DNA of 64,000 nucleotides. Source: Beta vulgaris subsp. vulgaris. Lineage: Eukaryota > Streptophyta > Magnoliopsida > Caryophyllales > Amaranthaceae. The notes under the pieces were generated by a model that saw only the letters and a list, made by a program, of their open reading frames with translations, was not told the origin of the DNA and searched no databases. This document shows, in pieces, positions 53,283 to 64,000 of the stretch. The translations under genes were made by a program, and so were the position numbers. The stretch covers positions 34,917,872 to 34,981,871 of the forward strand of contig NC_079206.1 in assembly GCF_026745355.1 (NCBI RefSeq), written 5' to 3'. Position 1 is the first letter of the stretch; the number at the start of each line of letters is the position of its first letter.

Positions 53283-53853
53283 GATGCGACAAAAGAATGC
53301 AAAGGGGAGTCAAAGGGGATGAACACACAAAAGTGGTGACGCGGAAAACCCCAATGAAGATGGGTAAAAAATCGCGGGTGGTTGGAGATCCACCAAACTA
53401 ATATAGTTCACTATCTTTCTTCGTGAATGATCGTCATTTACAAGAATGCTTAGTTCACTCTAATGTCTTTCTCACAATATTGCGTAAAAAACATGTCAAT
53501 GACCTCTCTCTCTCTTTTATATGCCTTCTTTTTTCCTTGGCTTTTTCCCCAACGAATACAAAAAATAAATTCACTAATTATTACATTAATCTTCACGCTT
53601 GAATCATGGGGAATCTTCTATGGTCACGCTCCAGCGTCTTAATGTTGTCCCTTTTAACGGCTGAATTTATGGCTTATAATACTCTTGCCTTATTTAGCTG
53701 GACCGTTACCATTCAATGCACTGCTCTTAATCTTGCATCCTTCGCTGTGTCTTCGGGTTGCACCTTCTTTGTCATCACGTCAGATGGTATTACGTCATAG
53801 AGGCATCGCGTCATTGCGTCAATGTCATCCTGTCAAAAAATTCATCCATAACA
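53283..53853 (-). repeat. 5' LTR of the nested element, truncated
   Basis: Matches 49939-50497 from GATGCGACAAAAGAATGC to CATCCATAACA, with a few substitutions and a short GTCATTGC insertion near 53811. The first part of the LTR and the PBS are missing at a junction with spacer DNA (53282/53283). Confidence 0.85.
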
Positions 53854-53858
53854 ATATT
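53854..53858. repeat. Target duplication of the nested element, right copy
   Basis: ATATT. Removing the insert and one copy returns the protease frame of the host element. Confidence 0.8.
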
Positions 53859-54170
53859 CAAAAGCGCCCTCGAAGGTATGGGTTTGTGCGATAAAGATAT
53901 TACTAAAAAATCTACTGTTTTGGTAGAGTTCAGTGGAGAGGCTCAACATACTGTTGGAGAGATCACATTGCCAACGCTAGCCAAAGGCGTCAACATACCA
54001 ACCAGATTCAACGTTGTGGATTGCCCGTCCGCGTATAACATCATTCTCAGCACTCCACGGATACACAAGATGAAGGCCGTCCCCTCAACTTATCATCAGT
54101 CGCTGAAGTTTCCAACCAAGTGGGGCGTCCAAGAAATAAAGGGAAAGTAGAAATCTGCAAGAGAATGCTA
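53859..54170 (+). pseudogene. Second half of the interrupted protease
   Basis: Continues the protease of 48117-49862 with SALEGMGLCDKDITKK, the flap-like GEITLPTLAKGVNIP, and the family end AYNIILSTPRIHKMKAVPST (usually IIGRP; here ILSTP). Short Lys-rich linker then stop. Confidence 0.8.
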
Positions 54171-54225
54171 TAGTTCGTCGCTGAAAACCCCACAAGCGTC
54201 CATCTAGCAATTAAAGGATGGATCA

Positions 54226-55270
54226 GTGCCCGACGCGCCAAGCGAGCAGGACGTGGATGAAGTGATGCTCGATCCATCCATCCCCGATCGTGTCGTTCGA
54301 ATCGGAGCGACGTTGTCGCAAGAAATACGAGGTCAGTTAGTTGATTTTTTGAAAACTAACCAAGATGGTTTTGCTTGGTCCCATGAGGATATGACAGGAA
54401 TCAGTCCTGACGTCATTACGCATAAGCTAAACGTCGACCCCGCTCACAAGCCCGTAAAGCAGAAAAGACGCAAATTCGCACCCGAAAGGAATCAAGTCAT
54501 CAATGACGAGGTTCAAAATCTGAGCGATACCGGAAAGATCCATGAGGTAAAGTATCCAGATTGGTTAGCCAATATCGTGGTGGTCAGCAAGAAGAACGGG
54601 AAGTGGAGAGTTGCGTCGACTTCACAGATTTGAACAAAGCGTGTCCCAAGGATCCATTCCCTCTCCCTCATATAGATGCAATGGTTGACGCGACGGCAGG
54701 TCACGAGCTTTTAACGTTCATGGACGCGTATTACGGGTACAACCAAATATTGTTCATCCGGACAACCAGGAAAAGACCGTGTTTGTCACTGATAAAGGTA
54801 TATATTACTATAAGGTTATGCCTTTTTATTTGAAAAATGCAGGTGCCACATATCAGCGATTGGTCAACCAAATGTTTAAAGATCAACTGGGCGACACCAT
54901 GGAAGTATACATAGACGATATGCTCGTCAAATCCAAGCGAGCAGACGATCACATACAGCACCTGTCGGAGGCTTGACGTCCTGCGAAGGTATGACATGAA
55001 ATTAAATCCCACTAAGTGCACATTTGGAGTGTCTGCAGGAAAGTTCTTAGGGTACGTCGTTACGCAATGAGGAATTGAAGCCAGCCCAGATAAAATAAAA
55101 GCCATCATTAACATTCAATCTCCATGAAGCATCAAGGAGGTGCAAAAGTTGAGCGGTCGTGTAGCCGCGCTGAATCGTTTCATATCCCGGTCGTCTGAAA
55201 AATGCCATATATTTTATGACGTCCTTAGAAAGAATAAGGGTTTTGACTGGTCGCAATAACACGAAGACGC
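54226..55270 (+). pseudogene. Tat reverse transcriptase, multiply frameshifted
   Basis: 54226-54633 has the RT N-terminus (HKLNVDPAHKPVKQKRRKF, YPDWLANIVVVSKKNGKWR). After a shift come FTDLNKACPKDPFPLPHID and FMDAYYGYNQI (54561-54833). After another come MPFYLKNAGATYQRL and VYIDDMLVKSKRADDH (54779-54976, active site YIDD). The thumb part to 55270 is broken. At least three frame changes, so no active RT. Confidence 0.85.
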
Positions 55271-55295
55271 GCTGCAGAAACTTAAAAGCTACTTA

Positions 55296-55667
55296 GTGTC
55301 ACCGCCATTGCTATCGAAGCCAAATATCGGAGAGACGTTGCAGCTCTATCTCGTGGTAAGCAATGTGTCCGCTAGTGCTGTCCTCATGCGGGAAGCAGAA
55401 AGCCAGCAGCTATCAATCTACTATGTCAGTAAGTCTCTGCTAGACGCGAAGACCATGTATTCTTCATTAGAAGAGCTTATTTTAGCCATAGTCGTAGCTG
55501 TTAAAAAGCTTAGGCACTATTTTGAAACACATATTGTTGTCGTTATGACTAACTATCCTATCAAGTCTGTCTTGCGACATCCAGAATTGACAGGACGCAT
55601 GAGCAAGTGGGCAATAGCACTCAGTGCGTACGACATCCAGTTTCATCCAAGAACAGCTATCAAGTAA
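55296..55667 (+). pseudogene. RNase H segment of pol
   Basis: Encodes the RNase H-like segment that follows RT in Ty3 elements: LYLVVSNVSASAVLMRE, YYVSKSLLDAKTMYSSLEEL and KLRHYFETHIVVVMTNYPIK. It ends at a stop where family members continue (TAIK then TAA). Confidence 0.75.
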
Positions 55668-56160
55668 CAAGTTTTGGCAGATTTTGTGGCAGACTTTAGC
55701 CCCGAGGTAGAAAAGCTTGCGGACGACGAAGTTGCAAAGATTAATCAAGTAAACGATGACTCTTAGATATTGTTTGTTGATGGGTCTTCTAACTTTCGTG
55801 GTGCAGGTCTAGGCATCGTGCTAAAGTCGTCACAAGGGGGAAGATAGTACGAGCCATTTGCTGTGAGTTCAGAGCGACGAATAACGAAGCCGAAACGAGG
55901 CGCTCATAGCAGGAATGGCACTAGCAGAAGATATGGAAGCAAAAGCGTTGAAAGTCTTCAGCGATTCACTACTGATAGTCAGCCAAGTCAAAGGCGAATT
56001 CGCAACAAAAGACTCTAAAATGGCTATGTACTTAGAAATAGCTCAACGTAAAAGTAAAGTGTTGAATTCATTTGAAATTTTGCAAATACCAAGCGACCAG
56101 AATACGGAAGCGGATGCATTGGCCAATTTCGGATCTTCTTTAAGGGACGTTTCGCTCGCA
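55668..56160 (+). pseudogene. Archaeal-type RNase H of the Tat lineage
   Basis: LFVDGSSNFRGAGLGIVL (about 55767-55820) carries the first catalytic Asp. After a shift near 55870 the frame from 55915 has LKVFSDSLLIVSQV (another catalytic Asp) and NTEADALANFGSSL (the last Asp block). A second RNase H between the first and integrase is a known marker of plant Tat elements. Confidence 0.75.
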
Positions 56161-56299
56161 TCCATTCCTATAGTTCATTTGGCGAATCCTGCTATCGCTA
56201 GGAGCGTTGGAGACGCTGTCACGACGACGGCCGAACGGCTTCAAGACAACCATGAGGTCGTTAGTAACATCGGTAACCTCGCTTCTGGGAGCGACCCAG

Positions 56300-57564
56300 G
56301 TGCCGAGGAGGTAAGTGTCAGTTGGACAAAACCGTTTTATGATTTTCTTGCTAACGACGTACTCCCAACAGATAAGGCAGAAGCACGCAGAATTCGGTTC
56401 AAGGTGTCGCGATACATACTCATTCAAGGAGTACTGTTCAAAAAATCTGCCGCAGGCCCCTACCTGCGTTGTTTGGAAAAGGATCAGTGGGGGCAAGTCC
56501 TGAAGGACATGCATGAAGGCACTTGTGGAAATCACTCAGGAGGACGCAGTTTATCTAACAGAGTGTTGCGCATGGGATACTATTGGCCAACAATGAAGAA
56601 AGACGCAATAAGGTATATCGCCAAATGTGATAGTTGTCAACGACATGCAGGTATGACGCATAAACCTTGTGAACTTTTGCATCCTACTCTAACACCTTGG
56701 CCTTTCATGAAATGGGGAATGGACATAGTTGGCAAATTACCTCCAGCCCCAGGTCAGAAGGTCTTTATGTTGGCACTAACTGATTACTTTTCTAAGTGGA
56801 TTGAAGCAGGTTCTTTTCAACAGGTACGGGATAAGGAAGTGATTTCTGTTATATACTAACATTATTTGCAGGTTTGGTGTTCTGTCCGAGATAGTATGCG
56901 ACAATGGGTCGCAGTTCATTAGCAACGAGACAAGACGTTTCTACGATGAATGGAGCATAACGTTGTTAACGTCAACACCAAGATACCCGCAAGCCAATGG
57001 ACAGGCTGAGTCCAGTAACAAGACGATCATTGACTCTTTGAAGAAGCACTCACAGCCAATAAGGGTAAATGGGCGGAGGCGTTGCCTTCCATCTTATGGG
57101 CTAATCGCACGACACCGCGCACTGCGACTGGACAAACACCGTTCTCACTAGTTTATGGTTGTGAGGCTGTCCTGCCTTCAGAAGTGAGCGTCCCGACTGC
57201 GAGATATAGTCTAACAACGGAGCGATAGAACCGCGATGAATTGATAAACGACCTAGATACCATTGAAGAGTTGCGCGACGCAGCATTAGTACGCATGGCG
57301 GCCCAGCAGCAAATAGTAGCAAGGAGCTTTAATAAAAACGTCCAAGCCAAGTCCTTCGTCGAAGGTAATTGGGTCCTAAGGAAAGTATTTCAGAACACAC
57401 AAGAGGCTAACGCTGTTAAGCTAGGACAGAAGTGGGAGGGACCATACCAAATTAGTAAGGTGGTAGGCAACGGAGCCTACCAATTGGTCAGACGTGACGG
57501 AAGCTCCGTGCCACGTAGCTGGAATGCCACACACCTCAAACGATACTTCTTTCAAGCTGAGTAA
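56300..57564 (+). pseudogene. Tat integrase, three frames
   Basis: HHCC region HEGTCGNHSGGRSLSNRV with CDSCQRHAGM, then DIVGKLPPAPGQKVF and LTDYFSKWIEAG (first Asp). A frame change near 56855 follows, with VCDNGSQF (second Asp) and [12 protein letters not shown] (Glu) in the new frame. Another break lies near 57070. The C-terminal segment at 57241-57564 has GNWVLRKVF and QKWEGPYQISKVVGNGAY and ends in a normal stop. Catalytic residues are present but the frame is not. Confidence 0.85.
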
Positions 57565-58272
57565 TAAGCTTTGTTTTCCCATTCGTAAAAAAAAAAAAAA
57601 AAAAAAAAAGGCATATAGATAGATGATAATGCTATTATATCTGTGTCACTAGCTGCTAGCGACCATAGTGTTCTCTCACTGGGTATTGTTGAATTACAGG
57701 GAAGCTGTTCCCGTCCATCTCGTTAACGATCCGACAATTTTTCACAAGACATCAGACAGATTTACATTTTACTACCATATAAAATCTTTTGGTCCACCAT
57801 TGCCTCAACTGACGTTTTGACAGGGGCACAGTCATTTTAAAGCTATACCTGCTGATCTCTCTGACAAACACACGTAAGTATCTATATATTTCCTTTGTGT
57901 ATTCTAAAGTCATTTAGTCCAAACGTTACGTCTGAACGACCCAAGATGGCTTTTACTAAGCCCAACCAATACGTCTGAACGACCAAAGATGGCTTACTAA
58001 GCGCCTGACTACCATTTAGAAACATCAGAATAACGACTGAGACACATGCATACAACACAAAGTAAAGACAAAAGATTAACATTGTTAAAGTTCGAAAACA
58101 ACAAAGTAATGGTCACCCCCATAGGCGACCCAAAAGTTCAAACGATAAAAGTTATGGTCACCCCCATAGGTGACCCATAAGTACAATACAAACTGTTAGT
58201 CCTTCAAGTAACCTAAAACAGAGTTAGATTAAAAATTTAAATGGCAAGGGTATGATATAGAGTGCTTAAAAA
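57565..58272. other. Spacer between integrase and antisense ORF
   Basis: Contains an A run (57589-57609), two copies of ACGTCTGAACGACC with AAGATGGCTT 43 bp apart (57926, 57969), and two hairpins of GGTCACCCCCATAGG with CGACC or TGACC (58112, 58153) about 42 bp apart, just beyond the antisense stop. No ORF. Confidence 0.6.
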
Positions 58273-58858
58273 TTAAACGTCATAGGCATCTTCAGCTCCC
58301 TCCTTCTCTGACGCAACAGCTGGTCAGACAGTGGCTGGAGCTTCCTTCTCAGTCTCAGGGTTAGGTGGCACGTCTGACGCTATGAACCCGGCACAGGTTG
58401 GGGTGTTCTCATCAACTTTTGATGAAGAGTCCGTCGTCGCGGCCAGGTCTTCCTCGTCCATCAGATCCTTCATGGACCCCATGTACTTGAGGAATAGGTC
58501 AATGTCCTTCCACTACAAGAAATTTGATTTTTGGCAACAAAAGAAGTCGTAGCGAAAAATATTTTTGGCAGCGAATTAGCATTATCTGCAACGACTTCGG
58601 CTCGTTATGAGAGATGTTGTTACTAAAGGTATTCGCAACGACATTTTTTCGTTGCCAAAAATAGCTATTTTGGCAACAAATTACTCGTTGCAAAAATAAT
58701 TACGTTGCCATAGTTTCATCATCAGCCTAGATATGAACCTTATTTTCCGCTACAAAATTTGTCGTTGCAGAAGTTCAAAATTCTGCAACATTAAACAGCT
58801 GTTACAAAAGAGCAAATAGCTTATTTACAGTAACAAATATCGTTGTTGCCAAAGGTAT

Positions 58859-58860
<2 letters not shown>

Positions 58861-58904
<44 letters not shown>

Positions 58905-58945
58905 TATATATATAATATATTTTATATATATATATATATATATAG
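58861..58945. repeat. (TA)n microsatellite
   Basis: TA dinucleotides with few interruptions, inside the CACTA element. Confidence 0.95.
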
Positions 58946-60171
58946 TTTTTGAGGGATAATTAATGTAAATACCTGCAGTCCTGCAGAAAAACAATTATCT
59001 GTATTATCAATGTAATATGTAAATACCCATTATAGCTATAATAATCATTAAATAGAGTTTAATGAAATGTATTATCAGTACATAGTCCCAAATCTTAAGT
59101 GATCCCAATAATTAACTATACATACATTCTAAAAGAAATTGGAACAGCCAATTTATTAACTATACAATTTTCTTTTAAGAAACATGCATTTTCGTTCATG
59201 ATAGACTCCTCACCCGAGATCGCCATCATCTTCAAACACTGCCTAACTAAGAAAAAGAAACAAGCCAACAGATTAAATGAAAAAAATTCTAAAAAAAAAT
59301 TTGTTATTTTTTGTATCAAACTTAAATGGAAGTGACAAAAAGTGATAATATAAGAAATTTACCTTTATAAAGTTTTAAGCTTTTTAGTAGTCCCCTCTAA
59401 ATGCTCTTTTTTATTAGAGCATCTTACTTACCACCATATCTGCATTCAAAAACAAATGTTCAAAAGTTACCAAAATTTGAAGTCCAATTCAATGATCATA
59501 GTTATGCAACCTAGCATGCTATTAGGTCCATTCGTGCATATTGGCACGAAATCTCCATCAGGACCCCAATCAGCTCGGTAAATCTAAACTTGAGCCACCA
59601 AGAAAAAAAAAGAAAAGAGAGTCAAGGGTAACTAAAGTTGCTATTCTAGTACACTCAGTTGCTCATCAGAGATACTAGGGGATTGAACATACAAAGTCAA
59701 TCTATCTCCCATTTTCAATAATCTTGTTGATCTTACAATTTTCTTTAACTAGGTGAACTTTTATCCAACATCCACCAGACCATGTTCATTGGTAATATGA
59801 CACCATTACTCTATTTGCCCTATGCCACATGATCAGTAAACACAGTCAAATCTACAGTATTAATAATATTACTAATTTCATTGAAGCAAAGAAGCTAGTG
59901 TCTTTAGCATATTGCCCTTTTCTAATTAATTAGGACCCTCTAGAACCACAAAAAGATTTGGGCTATATACAAAATCATATAACCGACTTCCTCAGATCTT
60001 CACGGTCCCAGAATTACAAGTCCATCTTATATTTGTCAAGATAATTTACAATCCTAAGTATACCGATCTGGGATCACTAAAGGTCCTCAACTCTATCTGA
60101 TTCACTCAAGAATAGCACATAACTAAGAAGTTCTATAATTATAAGCACTACAAACACATGAAAACTACTCA

Positions 60172-60208
60172 AAATCAAAATCAAAATCAAAATCAAAATC
60201 AAAATCAA
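60172..60208. repeat. (AAAATC)n hexamer repeat
   Basis: About six perfect copies, inside the CACTA element. Confidence 0.9.
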
Positions 60209-63200
60209 AGACATTAAATCATATTAGAAGAAAAACACAAAGCAAGGTGGCACACTCTAAACAAGCAACTTATCTTAAAGTTGAGACTTGATGAGATTTA
60301 TATTTTATGAATACTACAACACTTAAGATTAGCAATTTAGTACAAAGGCAAGGAGAAAAATAAGGAAATACCAAACCCCCATCCAAGATCGGGTAACTCT
60401 TTAACAAAACATTGGGAACACAACACCAGGAGAATAGTTTGGTGGTTTACACAAGAATAATCTGCACATAATCACAATTGGGAGCCTCTTGAATAACATA
60501 GTAGAAAATAAATCACACGGTAATAGAAATCACAAATTACTAAATTATCATGAAACAACAACGAATGGAACAAGGGTGAAACCAAAGAACCTGAACGTAC
60601 ATTACTTAGCAACCTGTTTAAGTATTGATCGAGTAGAAACTGAGACACAAACAATAGGTAGAAATCAAAATTGCTTTATCACCATAAAAAAAATAAACAA
60701 TAAGAGGGGTGAAACGAGCAATTAACACGTTAAGGCTCATTCGAGAATTAGATAAACACTCTAAATCATCTAATTTATTCAGGAAATCATAAAGCTACAC
60801 TAAAAAAAAACAAAAGATACAAAGTAATGTACGTTCAGGTTCAGATTAACAGCTTTTATTTTGCTGAACTTTTATTTAAATATCTTAACCAAGAACCTCA
60901 AAAGTTCAGCAAAATAAAAGGAAAGCAAGTTGATTTATATAATCTTCGCTGAATATTGTTACAGAAAAGACAAAAAATTGAAGAAAATAACATAACTCTA
61001 AACAGTCAATCAACAAACAACTCCAATTTTCCTCCAATTTGGATAGTCTCAATTCTCGAAATGAACGAAAAACGAAAAGCAGAATTTTGAGAATTAACCT
61101 GATGAATTCAAGTCAAAAGAGAGAGAAAAGCCTGGGATAACAACCACGAGTTTTCGCCGAATTTCCGTCGTGTTGTTCAGTAGTGAAGTAGCAGAGCGAT
61201 GCGAGAGGAAAGTGGCGGCGAGCACGCCAGCCCAACGACCATGAACAAGGGAGAGAGTGAAGGCAAGCAGTGGCAGGGTCTCGGCGAGGCAAGAACCATG
61301 GGAGCATTGGGAGGCAAGAGAGAATAGGAGGTTTAAGGATTTTGGTATTTAGGGTTTGCTCTAGATTGATGAACTGAACGAAAACTTATGGGAAGGTTAG
61401 ATCTGAAAAGAAAGTGTAAAAAAGTTTCTTTCTAGAAAATGTAAATTAAACTGTTTTTTGGCAACGATGACTATTGTAGCCAAAAGTTAACATTTTTATT
61501 GCAACGACCAAACACATGTAGCTATAAATTAATTTATTTTCAGCAACGAAGCCCTTGTTGCCAAAAGTTAACCACTTTTTCATATACCGCGCTTCAGAAA
61601 GTTGGTGGAGGGAGAATAAAATTCATATTTAGAGCAACAATTTTTAGTCACGGCCCAAATTTATTTGTTGCAAAAATATTGTTTTAGCAACGAAAGTCTA
61701 AGTTGTTGCAAAAACATTGTTGCCAAAACTCAATTTTCTTGTAGTCTTCTGTGGCATCCACAGCGCCGTCTTTTTCATTAGAAATTGGTGCATCAGCTTA
61801 GCCTTGACCCTGGTTGTCACTTTAGCCCCAAGCATGTCCAGCTCATTCTTCTGTGCGTCAACGCTCGCTTGGAGCGTCGTGATTTCATGACGAGAAGATT
61901 CCTCCAGCTTAGTCGCCCTCTGCCTTATCTCTTCCAGCTCCTCCCCATTCTTCTTTAGAGCTTTTCCGATATCTTCCATGGCCTTCTTGCAAGACTCCAC
62001 CTCATCGCTTTTTGACTTCGCATCCAATTCAGCCTTGTCCATTCTCTGCTTCATGGTCAGATGATCCTTCAGCAGAGATGAGATCTCCCTCTTAGCCATT
62101 AGGATATGTTGAGAAGACTGCATAGAAAAGACATGATGCACGTCACTTAGAGAGTCGAAAGTTATTGTCATGATGAGCATAGTGAATGAAAAGAAAAGCA
62201 AGTGTCTATACCTGAAATAGGAGTTCTAGCCCGTCTGACATCATACGAGGAAGAGTATGGTCCTTGATCCTCTCCATTGCGCTAGGGAAAAGGAACCTGT
62301 CAGCCTCAGGGCATATGGACCTCTCCAACGACATGAAGTCGTTAGGGACGATCACAGTATAGGAAGGACCGCTCTTGTCTGGAGGGGCCAGGAAGTCAGA
62401 TTTCGCGTCTTAGACGCGACCTCATGCTCATCATCCAAGTGGACGACGACTGTGATGAACCTGACCAAGGACGCCGCGTCAGTAGAGGACTCCCTCTTGC
62501 GTTTCCACAGCATCTCAGCTAACGCTTGCCCATCCAAACTCCCCCTAGGGCGCGACTGTGATGAACCTGACCAATAGTGTTTGAGTCAATAACACAAAAC
62601 TCTCTCTTAAAAAGTCCTACTCAGAAATAAAAAATCAGAAAGAATAGATAGACTAACCAGATGCCATAGATGAACAACTGTCCTGAGAAGCAAATAGGAT
62701 CCTTCTGAACTGTCTATCTTCCTCTGGTACCTTCAGAAATTTGTCACATAGACTCTGAGATTCGTCGCGGTGCGACAGCAATTTTGGGTTAAGACCTGCA
62801 GTAGAAACGATGTAAGAGTAGTGTTAACGACATGACATGAACTTAAAGAGACTGAAAATAAACACACCTTCGGTATTCCAGCCGCCAACCAAAGACGTCC
62901 CAGCTTCCCCTAGCGACGATCTCTTCACAAACACAAACCTGTTTTTCCAACCTCTGTCATTCGTCTAGATTCCCCCGACCAGAGGTTCTAACCTTGCCTT
63001 TGCATGTAGGGCTATTCTATTTTTTGCCTTGACCCTAATTTCATAGTGTAGCAGTAGGTCGTGGAGGGTGAAGGCTTCTTCCCACGATGTCGTCACCTTG
63101 TCGATGACACTCAGAATCCTCCAGACTTGGGGCATAATTTGCCCAGGGCTGATTTGGTAAATTTGAATCAGATGCCTTGCCAGGCGGGTGAAGGGAAGTT

Positions 63201-63461
63201 TAAGACCTATTTTCAAAGGGTATTCGTAGAGCACCACCCATTTTTGGGGACACGACTCTGGTGGTTCGTCATACTCAGCGTTCCTAATGACAGTACTTTC
63301 GGGCAAATTCCCTAAGTCTAAAAATCGTAAAAGATCCTCTTCCGACATCATTGACAGTTCATCCTCATTTTCTACCCTTAGTTCTATAGCTTTCTCTTTC
63401 CGTTTCGATTTTTCTTGGTTCTTTACAAAAGTCCTAATGCTACGTCTGCTACGTGCCATGA

Positions 63462-63963
63462 GAACAGTAAAAGAATAGAAAGTAGAACTAATCAAAGGAA
63501 AAAACGAGCGAAAAAGTGTGAAATTACCTGGTGTCAGCGATCGATTTTATGGCGGAGAGAATAATGGAAGTTAAGGAAGTTGCCTTACTTAAAGAGAGAG
63601 GAAGATTTGATGAAGTTGGAGTAAGAGTTGGGATCTTTAAACCGCCCAAGTTATTTATGCCAACAAAAAGTAATCATGACAATCGTGCCAACGGTTATAG
63701 TTAAAAACGGCTATTTAAAAAAGAAAACTACCTTTTGTATTTTGAGACCCTTGAGCTACCGAAAATAGTCGCTTAAACGGATCCCCTTTCCTTTCTTGTG
63801 TCTCCTTGGGGATTTATTTTTTCTATCACTAACAAAAGCGAGATTTTCCTTGTGATTTTTGATATCTTAATGACTTAGACAGAATTTCATTTGATTTATT
63901 GATTTATCTTAACAATTGTCTCATGGGTTTTGTGTTACCCCAATTCAACAAATGGGGGCAAAC
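63462..63963. other. Leader of the antisense ORF and polypurine tract
   Basis: Homologous in reverse to 50498-50996. It holds the presumed antisense promoter/leader. The tract ATGGGGGCAAAC (63952-63963) is the element's PPT, immediately before the LTR. Confidence 0.65.
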
Positions 63964-64000
63964 TGTTATGGCTGAATTTTTTGACAGGATGACGCTGACG
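63964..64000 (+). repeat. Start of the 3' LTR of the third Tat element
   Basis: TGTTATGGCTGAATTTTTTG and following bases match the 5' LTR start at 47397 with two or three differences. It is cut by the window end. Confidence 0.85.

Larger units (their letters stand above)
49863..53853 (-). mobile_element. Nested deletion-derivative Tat element, 3.99 kb
   Basis: Flanked by ATATT on both sides. The left LTR (49863-50497) is complete. The right LTR (53283-53853) lacks its first ~76 bp in plus coordinates together with the PBS. Between them only the spacer/antisense-ORF part of the family survives (50997-52927), with the PPT next to the left LTR, so the element is minus-oriented and has lost PBS, gag and all of pol in one block. 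It belongs to the same family as its host element and sits in that element's protease. Confidence 0.9.
58511..61746. mobile_element. Non-autonomous CACTA transposon, 3.24 kb
   Basis: Starts CACTACAAGAAATTTGATTT; the complement of the right end begins GACTACAAGAAAATTGAGTT. So the termini match except that the last base, expected G, is C. It is flanked by TTC on both sides (58508-58510, 61747-61749), the 3-bp CACTA duplication. Subterminal regions at both ends carry many GCAACGA / TCGTTGC / TTTTGGCAAC words. The interior is AT-rich with a (TA)n run (58861-58945), an (AAAATC)n run and a leader-like GC patch (61140-61330), but no transposase. Confidence 0.9.
58273..63461 (-). pseudogene. Antisense ORF of the third Tat element, split by a CACTA element
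   Basis: Minus strand. It starts ATG at 63461 (MARSRRSIRTFVKNQEKSK) and has SEEDLLRFLDLGNLPES, then the PF04195-like block VVLYEYPLKIGLKLPF and QISPGQIMPQVWRILSV. Exon-like blocks follow at about 62537-62216 and 62120-61747, a coiled coil (SSQHILMAKREISSLLKDH, EELEEIRQRATKLEESS). The last block resumes at 58510 beyond the CACTA insertion and ends TAA at 58273. GT/AG-like borders match the copy at 50997-52927. The coiled-coil block is better kept than in the nested copy, but the CACTA insert interrupts the frame. The host's own protein of this type is unknown. Confidence 0.7.
47397..64000 (+). mobile_element. Third Tat-lineage element, runs past the window end
   Basis: Plus strand. 5' LTR 47397-48061, PBS, gag with nonsense codons, protease split by a nested element (49863-53853), degenerate RT, RNase H, second RNase H and integrase to 57564. 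A spacer follows, then an antisense ORF (63461 down to 58273) split by a CACTA element (58511-61746), PPT and the first bases of the 3' LTR at 63964. It is a different family from the 14.5-26.3 kb element: the LTRs do not match, but the gene order does. Without insertions the part inside the window is about 9.4 kb. Confidence 0.9.

Overview
The window is repeat-rich plant nuclear DNA. It has AT-rich spacers, long microsatellites, Helitrons with CTAG ends, Stowaway-type elements, a full-length L1-type LINE, CACTA ends and several Tat-lineage Ty3 LTR retrotransposons. A eudicot is the natural reading; the species cannot be named from sequence alone. The only convincing host gene is an intronless DUF3475/DUF668 gene of the PSK-simulator superfamily at 8647-10110 (+). 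I recognised no rRNA or tRNA gene and no CRISPR array; nothing here is bacterial.

Layout. 1-8.1 kb: AT-rich spacer and tandem repeats, then a row of minus-oriented Helitrons (about 2.05-4.1 and 6.1-8.1 kb) split by a 1.95 kb TA-flanked Stowaway/mariner-type element (4158-6109). 8.1-14.5 kb: the host gene, two small MITEs and two Mutator-like non-autonomous elements (11642-12388; 13328-14325, the latter with a perfect 9-bp duplication). 14.5-26.3 kb: a complete minus-strand Tat element bounded by 630-bp LTRs and a CAAGC duplication, with degenerate gag-pol and a multi-exon antisense ORF on the plus strand. 26.4-38.8 kb: a mosaic of a gag-protease fragment, CACTA-like palindromic repeats, a 3.07 kb solo LTR (duplication ATGTC), other LTR pieces, another Tat gag plus LTR fragment, and a CACTA end. 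38.9-44.0 kb: a 219-bp MITE and a 4.85 kb LINE with an 18-bp duplication. 44-47.4 kb: microsatellites and an LTR-like sequence carrying a 605-bp Helitron. 47.4-64.0 kb: a third Tat element (+), running off the window, with a related minus-strand LTR element nested in its protease (49863-53853) and a CACTA element in its antisense ORF (58511-61746).

How it fits together. The Tat elements share one plan: LTR, PBS, gag, protease, RT, RNase H, second RNase H, integrase, spacer, antisense spliced ORF, PPT, LTR. The antisense proteins share a region resembling the 'putative gypsy type transposon' domain (PF04195) and have a coiled-coil-like acidic C-terminus. The nested derivative has lost gag and pol but keeps the antisense ORF. 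In the 14.5-26.3 kb element a 44-bp partly palindromic tandem array sits in a predicted intron of that ORF. This antisense module and its palindromic repeats are the part most worth a second look.
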